Positions 22,601-34,600 of a DNA stretch of 64,000 bases are shown in pieces. The position numbers and the translations under genes are program-made. The notes beneath the pieces are model-generated. The model made no database searches. It had not been told where the DNA came from and saw nothing but the letters and a program-made list of their open reading frames with translations. The first letter of the stretch is position 1. Each line of letters begins with the position of its first letter. The stretch lies in assembly GCA_911728455.2 (NCBI GenBank), contig OU452225.1:23532495-23596494 (forward strand), in the 5' to 3' direction. The DNA is from Marthasterias glacialis. Its lineage: Eukaryota; Echinodermata; Asteroidea; Forcipulatida; Asteriidae.

Positions 22601-25600
22601 ATGTAACTCTTAACAAAACTCATTAGGGCACTTCAACTGCACAAGAAAGTTCTAATAGCGCAGAGTTTTCAGTTTCCAATCAAGCCACCTTTTAAAATGC
22701 GAATATCCCAAATCGTTCTTTTTACGCATTTGGATATGCCCGTCCCATTCGTGAAAATGTTGATGACATACAGTCAAATCAGATTTAAGAAAATGTTTTA
22801 GGAGGTTTGATATATTTTCTAAAGGTTGATTTCCATTTAATTGTTATTTTTATGATCAAAAGTACCATACACATGGCAGTACCCTTTTTACCATTGTTAA
22901 ACTCCGTATAGATACATGTATCTGTAGAATCAAAATAAAAAAGTTGAAGCAGTGCTTAACAAATATTAATAAATGGCCGAAGAAGAAACCAGAAGAAGAC
23001 CCAGTAGGGTTGAAAATCCGGCCATCTTATAATATTTGGTAAGCAATGCTTCAACTTGTCATTTTGATTCTACTCCATTTCTTAGTGATACGTAGAGTTT
23101 TATTTCTTATATATCTGTAACCTTTTTGATGGAAACAGAATGGAATATTGGAAAGTTTCTAAGCACACCGACGAATCTTGCATGTAACGAAACGGTGTCA
23201 TTCTTAAAAATATCACAAACTGTAGCAGATATGAAGCGTCTGTACCGCCGTTCGTAGACGTTACCACAACAACCATTTACAGACCAGTGCAAACAGTAGT
23301 GAAGCCAAACAACTTGAAGTTGTTGCCTGGCACAGGTGTTTGATTAATTGCCCTTAAGAGTGGTCTCAACGCCGTATTGTGCTGGTCGTTGATTATGAAG
23401 AGTTGTTGACTAACCGTCTGTTTGGTTTGTTGCTGAACCTGATACAACAGGCAGGACGAAAGGTTGGCTCTCCATAGAAAAAGAGGGCATTAATCAATTG
23501 ACTTAGATATCAGAGAATATTAAAGTGAATTAACCTATTAGTCGCCATGGATGGTTAATGTGCATGATTAGTGCCGACTTGTGTACTTAGTCTATTCAAT
23601 GCAGTCCTCCATTTGAACAGTTAAGATCTGCAACTCAGGGCGTGAAATTAACACTGGACTTCACGCCTGAGGCCAGTGATTTTAGCATCGGCCAGTTAAC
23701 TCAAGATCAGACAAGTCTGGCAGTCTTGTATTTTTCAATTGAATAATAATACCTCACTGTGTAATATCTTGTACAAACTGTGCTTGTACAAATGAAAACA
23801 GTTTATACCAGGCATGTAACTTTTCTTGGTATCAGCCGATTTCTTCGTTTTTCACATCACATTTATGCCATCTGTGTAATATCTTTAAAATCAAAAAGTT
23901 ACATTGTATGTTCAGATCTTAACTCAGATCTTAAGTCTGATATAAAATATCTTTCAATTCTGTTGAGGATCGAAGTATACTTTCCCATAAGGCAAGAGAT
24001 CAATCTTCTGTTGGTGCTTGTACAAATGAAAACAGTTTATACCAGGCATGTAACTTTTCTTGGTATCAGCCGATTTCCTCGTTTTTCACATCACATTTAT
24101 GCCATCAAAAATTGAAAGACACCGACAAAGTCTTGTAAAGATGGGAATTTCCTCGTTTTTTGTTAAGTCCAAGTTGCATGCCTGTTATATGTTTAACTGT
24201 GTAGATTTCTCATTTTGATTCTGGTCTGGTCAACAAAATTCTGGTCCAGTAAAAACTGTGAGCAACATGTACAGGCCACATAGTCTTGTAGATTTTCCCC
24301 CAAAACTGAGTCCAGCAAATGTACCCTAAAATCAGGCCTGAAGTTTGGTATATTTCGAAGAGCAAAGTCACTTTCTCTATTTAACAGATTCTGAGAAGGG
24401 GGAAAAAAATGCAAAAATAATAAAAACTCCATGAGGATATTAAAATGGGATATTATGCTAAAAACATTTTAAAGGAAGCTTCTTGAGCCCAAGGATAGCA
24501 ATAGTAACTAGAGCCCCCCATTTGAGAAACTAAGCTGATTGGAATATGGGTCTGATTTCATAGAGCTACAAAAAGTAGCTAAGCACAGCAAAATTATGCT
24601 TACCAGGTTACCATCTCACATGTACCATCTACATGTACATGTACATAAATGTAGTGTGCATGTGTGGGCCTCGATCTTAAGAAAAACAGGGGCAGGCCTT
24701 TGCTGGCCAAATCAGAGAAATTGTACAAGGGCATGCTGGCCAAGTTGGTAGTGACAGTGCAATTTTTCTGAAGGGCATGCTGGCCAACTCCACAGGGCAT
24801 GAGGCCAATGGCCTTGGTGGCCTCGGTTAAGATCAAAGTGGGACTGGTATCCTGCTCAGTTTGGCTTAATGCAGAAAATTGTTTGCAATATTTTCTGCTT
24901 CAAAAGCAGCTGTATGAAATTGGGCCTTTATGGATCCAGAAATTGGGAAGAACACGATTTCTGAAATTGTTGAGAAATTTGTTGAGAAGAAAATTGTCTT
25001 CATTTATGAGGACATGTACATGGACATGTAGGAAGAGATTAACTGAAGAGCCAATTAAGTTCTAAAGCAGAATTTAATATTGAAAAGATGCACAAGACGT
25101 CATTTGAGTAGGGTGTAATAGATAGTGGTGTGATGATGTTAATGCATAATTAAGGTCCATCGGATGTCGAAGAATGTTTCGGTCCAGTTACGTTCACACT
25201 CACTTACTTAAGCCTTCCACCCCTCCTGGGGTATAGGCCATCAACAAGTGTCCTCCAGAGTCCTCTGTCTTTTGCTGTTCTTTCCAAGTCATTCCAGGTG
25301 GAGCCAATCTTTTTGGTGTCTGCCTGTAGGTCTCGTCGCCAGGTGTTTCTTGGCCGGCCTCTTTTCCTCTTCCCTTGCGGATTCCAAGTAAGTGCCTGTC
25401 TTGTGATGTTTGATGTTGGTTTCCTTAGGGTGTGTCCTAACCATCCCCATCTCCTCCTTCCAATTTCTTCTATCACTGGGTTTTGATTCGTTTTCTCCCA
25501 TAGTTCGGCGTTGCTGATTTTGTTTGGCCAGTGGACTCTGAGGATTTTCCTCAGACAGCTGTTAATAAATGTTTGAACTTTATTGCTAATGTTCTTTGTC

Positions 25601-28600
25601 ATTCTCCAAGACTCAGCACCATACAGCAGGACAGATTTAACATTTGAGTTGAATATTTTGATTTTAGTTCTTTGAGAAATACATTTTGAATTCCAAATGT
25701 TCTTGAGTTGAAGGAAAGCTCCCCTGCTTTTTCCGATCCTAGCTTTCACATCAGCATCTGAGCCACCATTTTTGTCGATGATGCTTCCCAGATAGGTAAA
25801 GCTCTCAACCTCTTCCAATGCATTTCCCTCAAGATTAATTGGATCACAGTTTGTTGTGTTCATACGGATGATCTTTGTTTTACCTCTGTGAATATTTAGT
25901 CCCACAGAAATAGATGTGGATGCAATCGTTGATGTCTTTTCTTGCATCTGCAGTTTATTTTGAGATAGAAGTGCCAGGTCATCTGCAAAATCAAGGTCTT
26001 CTAGCTGGTTCCACAAGGACCACTGGACTCCTGTTCGCCTCCCCTCTGTAGATGTTTTCATGATCCAGTCGATGACTAGGAGAAAGAGGAAAGGGGAGAG
26101 TAAACATCCTTGTCTGACCCCAGTTTTTACTGCAAACTGTCTGGTGTACTGTCCATCATGCATCACTCTGCAGCACATACCATCATAACTGTTGCTGATC
26201 AGGTTCACAAGCTTGAGGGGCACTCCGTAATGTCGCAATAATTTCCACAGAGTCTCTCTATTTACACTATCAAATGCTTTTTCATAGTCTATGAAATTGA
26301 TGTATAGTGGCGAGTTCCACTCCAAAGATTGCTCTACTATGATTCGAAGGGTTGCAATCTGATCAATACATGATCTGTTCTTCCTAAAACCGGCTTGATT
26401 ATCCCTCAAATGTGGGTCTACAGCTTCTTTCATTCTTTCTAGTATGATTTTGTTAAACACTTTTCCTGGCACTGACAGTAGAGTGATTCCTCTGTAATTG
26501 GAACATTTGCTGAGATCTCCTTTTTTTGGGAGTTCGATGAGATATCCCTCCTTCCAGTCTAAAGGTACTTCTTCCTCTTGCCAGATCTTTCCAAATAGTG
26601 GGTACAGTAGTTCAACAGTAGTGTTGATATCCGCTTTGAGTGCTTCAGCTGGAATATTATCTGGACCTGTTGCTTTGCCGTTTTTTAGCTGTTGAATAGC
26701 TTTCCTGATTTCCTGTTTACTTGGTCTGTTGCTGTTAATGTTGAGGTCTTGTTCTGCTGGTTGAATGTCTGGAGCATTTTCTGGTGTGGGTCTATTGAGT
26801 AGATTTTCAAAATGCTCTGCCCATCTGTTTAATTGCTGCTCTTTGCCAATGATGGTATTTCCATCTTTGTCTTTTACTGGTTTATCTGGTTTGCTATATT
26901 TTCCTGCAAGTCGTTTTGTAGTATCGTATAGTTGTTTCATGTTCCCTTTGCTTGCTGCTTCTTCTGCTTCGTCAGCCAGATTATCAATGTATTTCTTTTT
27001 GTCAGCCTTGATGCTCTTCTTCACTTCCCTGTTTGTGCTTGTGTATTCTCCGTGTGCTCTAGCTTTCGACTGTCTCGTACGAGCATTGTTAAGAACTGCT
27101 TTCTTCTGTTTTCTTGTTTCTAGTTTATTAAGAGTTTGTACTGATATCCATTCTTTGTGTTGGTGCTTCTTGCTTCCTAATACTTCCTTGCAAGTGGACG
27201 CTAATGTTTCTTTGACATCCTGCCACTGTTCTTCAAGAGTATTTTCTTCATCATGGAATCCTTGCAGAACCTGAAACTTGTTTGAAAGTTTGATCCCATA
27301 TTTCTCTTTAAACCCAGTGTCCTTCAAAAGGCCCACATTAAACTTTTGTCTATTCACTGTTACTTGCTTCTGTCTCTTGAGTTTAAGCCGCAGTCTTGCA
27401 ATCACTAGGTGGTGGTCTGATGCTACATCTGCACCTCTCATTACTCTGACATCTTGAAGAGATCTTCTGAATTTCTTCGCAATGCATATATGGTCAATCT
27501 GGTTTTCTGTTATATGGTCTGGTGACACCCAAGTAGCCTTATGAATTCTCTTGTGTGAGAATATACTGCCTCCTATTACCAATCTATTTAGTGCACATGT
27601 GTTTAGGAACATTTCTCCGTTTTCACTCATTTCGCCAATTCCATGTTTACCCATTACTTCTTCATAGCCCGTGTTGTCATCTCCAATCTTAGCATTAAAA
27701 TCTCCCATCATGATGTTTACATCTTTCTCAGGACACTTGTCTAGGATACTCTGTAATCTTTGGTAAAACTCTTCCTTGACTTCATCCTCACTATCATTTG
27801 TTGGAGCATAGCACTGAATAACATTTAATTTAATTTTGTCCACCTTTGTTTTGAAAACTGCTCTAATGATTCTGGAACCATGAGCTTCCCATCCCAGTAG
27901 TGAGTTTTGCGCTTCTTTTGAGAGCAGAATTCCTACCCCTTCTGTGTGTGGAGCATTCTCCTGTTCATGTCCTGAGTAGAGTAAAAGTTCTCCACTCATC
28001 AGTCTCTTTCGACCAGACTCTGTCCACACTCACACTCAGCAGGGCTCAAATTTTACACTGGACTGCAGGCCTGAGGCCAGTAGCTTTAGTGTCGGGCCAG
28101 TAAATTTATGATAGGACTTAAGTTTTATTAATTGAACATTAATTAGGGAAAACCAGTGTGATGACGGGGTCTTCACTGCGTGGTAATGACCATGTTGGTG
28201 GCTGGATGCTGTTAATGGGACCGTGTTGAAGGTGAGGTCCATTAACAGCGTCCAGCCACCAACCAAGGTCATTACCACAGAATGAAGACCTGCTCATCAC
28301 ACTGTTATTCCCATTAGTTAATAAATACCTTACAAAAAAACAAAAAACGGTAAGAATCATCAGAATTTTGTTTTTCTTTTTCTTGAGCTGATATTTTTTA
28401 GAAATGTTCTACTCAGATATTCAAGGGCCATCGATTTGGCTGTTCACTTTTTTTCAGGGAACATAATCTCTTACACATAATTAACTATGTATGCATATTT
28501 TCAAGAGCCAGACTATGAGCTCTGAAAATTAACAATTTACCACATATACAAATACTTTGGTTGGTATTCGGCGTTATGCTTTGCATTTAAATGTTGGTTT

Positions 28601-31600
28601 CATGTGGGTACCAGCTACCTTAAATTGACACATTGTCTGGGCCATTTATTCACTAGTTCACAGAGCTGGTCTTTATATCACACGTTACCCCCCTTGTGAC
28701 CAGTCTTTGACCAAGAGTGCATACTCTCCGAGGTATTTATTAAAATAATAATACCTCATTGTGTAATATCTTGAACAAAAACAAATCATGTTCAAATGTT
28801 GACTTTGAGTCAAAACATACTTTCATTTCTATTGAGTAATGAGAACATGTACTACGTACTTAAAACCAATCAAGGCAAGGAGATAAATCTTTTCTTATAT
28901 GTCTGAGCGCTTATTCAGAGAAAAACAGTTAAATGCATGTTAAATTGTGTCAGGAAGTTTTTTTCCTCATTTTGATTCTGGTCTCGTAAAAAGAATTCTG
29001 GTTTGGTAAACATTTTGAGCTACGCAAGCCCTGCGGTTTTATGGATTTTCCTACCAATATCGAGCCAGGCAGTCAGACATTAATGTACTTTTATCTAGTA
29101 TTTAAACCTGCCTTTAGCAATGTCCGCATTAATATGCACAACTATGAGAAAATGTGAAATCAAGCACTTACTATAATTAGCTTCCATGAAACCGGACACA
29201 AAAAAAGTAATTGAAAATTTTACAGATGGACATATAGGTTTCTCGGCTGTTTTGCAAGAAACAACATGGGTATTGGATTGGGTACCGGTGAGCGTGAATG
29301 GTTGCTTAGGAACCAAACACAGAGGCACTCAGCCGTACCTGGAGTGATTGTTTGCACTGCCAACATATCAAGCTACGCTTCAGGTGAACAGTATCATTAA
29401 AAGCACCGTGAAATCGTAACCATGAAAAATAAACTCTTGCACAATGCAAGTGATTAGCTTTGCCTACATGTGTAATATGTATTTACACAGCTGAACTTGC
29501 GTTACAATTTTCCCTCTTGAATGGTAAATTGTTCAATAAAAATCGAGAAAAAAATATCTTGATTTGAAAAGTTGATTTTTAGCCACAAAATTGAAACTTG
29601 AACTTATGGATTAAAAATACATGTGTATAACAAAACCTGAAAACCACACCTGATAAAAAAAGATCTTTACAAAATTACACATGCCTGACTTCAAACAAAA
29701 TTGTATTTTATAATTCAAACTTTCACTGATACAATTATTGCATTGAAGGATAAAGAACAAAACGATTTGCAGTTTTCCCAACAATTCTACATGTTCTTTT
29801 AAATTTATAACTTTTTTGTTGAAATTGCTTAAGTTATCAAATGTGTGGTTGAACAATAATGTACAACTCCGCACCTACTGTAGGAAGATAAAATATAGGA
29901 ACTTTGTAAAGATGTTAAAAAACAAAACAACCAAAACGTTTTGACTGATACATTACCAAAGATATCCAGTTGGCATATTATGTACACATACATCTTGTAA
30001 TAATTTTTGTGTACACAATTTTGTATAACTTTTTACGGACACAGCATTTTGGCTTTATTACAACCAGATAAATACACTAATCTGAGCAGCTCTCGTTTGT
30101 GGTGTTTTACACCACCGCAAATGGCTGCTGCACGCATGCGTGATACGACAATAGCGCGTCAGCGTGCATATGTACCAATCATCATGGAGGAGTCACAGTG
30201 CGTGCGCAACGATGCGCGTGTGCAGTGACCATAGATGCAGTCGTGTTAACGCCCTTGACAAGCCTCTCAGATTAATCTTTACCCATTGCTTCGTGTCCAT
30301 TTATGATTTTTATTATTTTACTTTGTAGAATGTTGTGTTTATTATTATTATTTTTTATAAATTAAGGAGTAATTCAGTAGAACACTTGCTTGACAAGAAA
30401 ACAAACAACAAACAAACAATCATCACACGTCTACGTTTACTCTATTGGAGATGGAATCACACACAGAATTTAACCGTTTTCTTGATTTGCTGATGTGATA
30501 ATTGCTTGGACGTAACTAACAGTGTTGTAACCAAGTTAAATTTTCTGCAGTCAAGCCCAGCCACAAGTAATTTTTGTTCAGGTTAAATCAAGCTGCACAA
30601 ATCACAAAGAATTGCAACTCGGTTGTGAGCCAAAGTAATTGACTCGAATCCACATGTACTGGTTATTAGGTTTTTGATTGATAAAAATTCAGGTACATGT
30701 ACGTGTACTGTATTACACTTCGCTAATGCAGTGTTTGTTGTTTGCTTTGTTATTTGACGGAAATTAAAGGATCGGTTCTGTAATTTGTTCATTGTAAATT
30801 TATGAGAGAGCCCCAGGCTCAATTTCATCTTGAGCAGAAAAGCAAAGTAGCTTGAACAAATAATGTGTGTCAATTTATATTAAGGATACATGTGGTTGAT
30901 TTACAGCGTTTAGAACAGTTCTGCCAAAACCAGTATGTTATTTTAAAGATATGTTTTTGTGAAGGCATTTTTGGAGATATTTTTCAGTTTCAGAATATTA
31001 CTTTTTAAGGAGACGTTTAAGAATATACTATTAATTAGTAAACTTGCAGGTACAACCATGTGTTTGAATCTCTTTTGGGAGGAGTGTTGGCTCTGAAAAG
31101 AGCCGGAGTGGTCTCCACGTTTCGATCAGTATACTCTGATCGTCTTCAGGAGAAAGTCTTCTTCTTCTGAAGACGATCAGAGTATACTGATCGAAACGTT
31201 GAGACCACTCCGGCTCTTTTCAGAGCCAACACTCCTCCCAAAAGAGATTCAAACACATGGTTGTACCCGCAAGTTTACTAGTTAATAGTATATTCTTAGT
31301 TCCTGCACCATGCAAAGCTTCAAACATCACTTAAGTTTGTTTATTGCATTCCAAATGTACCTCTACTACAATCTGTCTATTTAGAGGACAATGTACTAAG
31401 TCAAATCAGATTTCTTCCTGTGTCCTCAAAAAGCCGATTTGCCACAGAACTTAAAAAGTCAGGACGACTCAATTTGGGATAAACTTGGATTACGATCCAT
31501 CCATGTCTGGACCAGTTATCTGTGATTATTGCATCTGGATCATCCCCTACTGGTTCTTTATCCCTCCATGTCACTAAGTCTCAACAACACAAATAAGGTT

Positions 31601-34600
31601 TCCATAGTAGATCTTATTCAATCTGTGTAACAGTGGATGACCCTAGTAATGGGTGTAGTTGGCCCTGTGTGAGATCGCAGCTGTAATCCCCATTGTCAAA
31701 CCTCTGTGGGTATAGTCCGTAGTTGTTCAATAGTGCGTAATCTTTAAATGGATGTGCAGTTTGATCAATGAATTTAGACGCTCGCACAGCATGCCCTTAA
31801 GGTGCGTTACCATGGGCAAAGCTTCCAGCGGCCAGAGATAAATGTGCACTGAGAACTCTACACACTGTAACTGTTGACGGTGTACAAATATTGGGATGCT
31901 TGAGTTACTGGCAACGAGTGTTGTTTTTCTTGTTTAGTGATATATTGACACTAGGGCAGTTGATTAGTCACAAGAAGTTCTTAAATGCATCCTCCGAAGG
32001 TGTATTTGCTAAGCCTAAAAGCAACTCCACAATAAGCCATTTGCAAGTTAGATTTGAATAATGTCTGGTACCATGACTTGCTTAGTCACAAGTTACAGCT
32101 GAAATTTGAATTCCTCAGACTATGGAAACAGTTGCTAATAGAGCAATCTGCAGATGAGCAAACTGTGGTACCATTGTGCCATACACATTCATTCAGAATT
32201 GTGTTTGGGTGTTTGCTGTTGCTTACGTAATTACCCAAAAGCTTTCCAGAATCATGTGATATAGCTACTGTCTGTAGTCTGAGGAATTCAAACTTAAGTG
32301 GTAACTTGTGACTAAGGAAGTCATTTTACCAGATATTATTCTAATCTAACTCACAAATTGCTTCACTTTGTTACATGTGTTGCTAAGCTATGTGAACAGC
32401 TTTTAAGCATCCTACAGAAACAAATCAAAATTATTAAACTTTGTGATTTTATGACATTGATTTATGTAACAATAAATACATAATGTAAGAATTCACAACA
32501 TGCTTTTAAAACACTTTGACACAAACACAGTTTATATTAATATGAAATTTTGTCACCGTCTCACAATGGATGAAATGTAACTGTAAGAAATTTAAGAAGT
32601 GACAATAAAGTTCAAATTTGACTTCCAGATTATTGGAACAGAAGCAGTCAGATGCAAAAGCAATCAGTTGTGAAAAGATTACAAATGTTTGGTTTGTTGA
32701 TTGTTTTAGTAAGTTCTGTAGCTCAAGCGGATTGTAAACATGAACAAGCTGTTCATGTACAGAGAGTGATTTCCCTTGTATGGCTATCAAAATGTCTCAT
32801 GCTACTCAAAATTCTCTCATTTGCTACTCAATGGTAGCATTCAGTGCACACAAATTATTGTCCAGTCCAACTTTCTTGATATGAACAATTTCTGAACGAA
32901 ATTGTTCCCTAATGTACACCCCAATTTATTCCTACTGTCGGGTGAATGCAATTTTTGTCTGTGAATAATAATCTGAGTGCACTCGCTATGCAGCATTTTT
33001 CCTGGTGCCCTGGCAGTTGCCATGGTGTTCTGTATAAAGGAACTGTTCCGTTTTATTTCTCAGGCATTCTCATTATGTACAAACACTTGTACACTTATCT
33101 CAACAATCCTGACCCACTGAACAAAAAAAGAGTCCCTAAAAAAAAGGATTGTTAACAATTTACCATGTTTACCAAGATACAAGTATAATGTATTAGGAGA
33201 GTGAGATATTCATAATTCCCCCCCCCCTTTCTTTTCAAGAAGCTTGAATTATGTTTAACACATTATGCTTGTTTTATTGTTTTTGTTTCGCAGGTGAAAA
33301 CCAAACAAGAGTTTGAGTTGAAAGTCAAGAACTTCATTCCCCCACAGGTATGTTGGGTCAAGTTGGTAAAAGAAATAGCATTGATGGAAAATATGTTTGA
33401 GATAAATATGGTTGCTCATAGTGGTGCCTTTTCCATTCTTGTTCGTAGGCATGCACACTATACAATTGTTGTCTGCTGTGATATGTGGTCCATGCTGTTT
33501 TGGACACCATGGGGGGCAGATGGCACCCGAGGCGAAGCCGAGGGTGCCATTGGCCCCCCGAGGGTGTCCAAAACAGCATGGACCACATATCACAGCAGAC
33601 AACAATTGTTTTGTTATACCATGATATTAGATTGCAGGATTGTTAAAAAGGCCCTTACCGACATAGTTTGCAGACGACAATATTCAAGTCAACAAAAGTG
33701 CGTCGGTTACAAATATTTTAACAACCAAAATGTATCAACTGGTCCCTATATCGCGAGCATCATATCGGAAGTACAGTAGCATGCATAGTACCAGTGGTTG
33801 CATAGTAACCTCTTTCTCAGGTAGTACCGCTAATGTGGTTGTACAGATCAATGGGGACGATGAAATAATGTTCTGAGAACGATCTTGGTAATGGACGTGG
33901 GCGACATGACCTACCTCTTTCTCGGGTGTATTGCTAACTTCAATGTACATATCAATGGGGATGATGAAATGATTTTTCTGAGGACGATCTAGGTAATGGA
34001 CCCCGACAACATCACTTTTTTGAGAAGACATGAAATTTTGTATTATGTCACGTGATTGGTTCTTGACCAATAAAAATTCACAATCTAATACCATGGTATA
34101 ACAATGTGTTTTGTACTATGAACAAAGTTGAATCGTCCATTCAAATTGTTCAAGCCCAGTAATAACCAAGTAATAATCGGGGCAACTGAAAGTTGTTGAA
34201 TTACGTGTATTTTTTGTCTGTGCCTGCATGTACACGTCTACAGTCTGTGCTGGGTACACAGCCAACATCAACTACAAGTAATAAACTCTGATCCTTATGA
34301 CCCTAGCAGAAGAAGGGCTGTTTTTTTGCTCATCATGGTATTGTAGAATTTAGAATCTTCCTTCATCCTTACCCTGCAGCCACTCCCATAGGATGATCCC
34401 CACCCAAAAGTAACTTGTCAGATGAGAAAACTTGACACAATGTTTGGTATGTCCCTACAGGGCCATAATGGGTGACTGTATTTAAACATGACTTTAAACT
34501 TGCACTATGTTGGTTGAAGACGAATACGTATTATTGTACTGTAAAGTTTGGGAAAGAAACATCAAACAGTTTTAATAGATGTACATTTTTGCATCGGGGA

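Larger units (their letters stand above)
20606..33293 (+). other. SPATA1 intron 3 (12.7 kb)
   Basis: The largest intron is built largely from mobile DNA: a SINE fragment, a TTAA MITE, foldbacks at 22924, 28138, 31018 and 32030, two copies of repeat E and an antisense LINE. About 29060-31000 is AT-rich and holds nothing I can assign. Confidence 0.8.

Noticed and set aside
26765..27274. Plus-strand 169-codon frame within the LINE
   Set aside because: It is antisense to the reverse-transcriptase frame and has no family motifs.
33294..33779. 161-codon frame continuing past SPATA1 exon 4
   Set aside because: Only the first 18 codons match the family; a GTATGT donor follows and the rest runs through a palindromic element.
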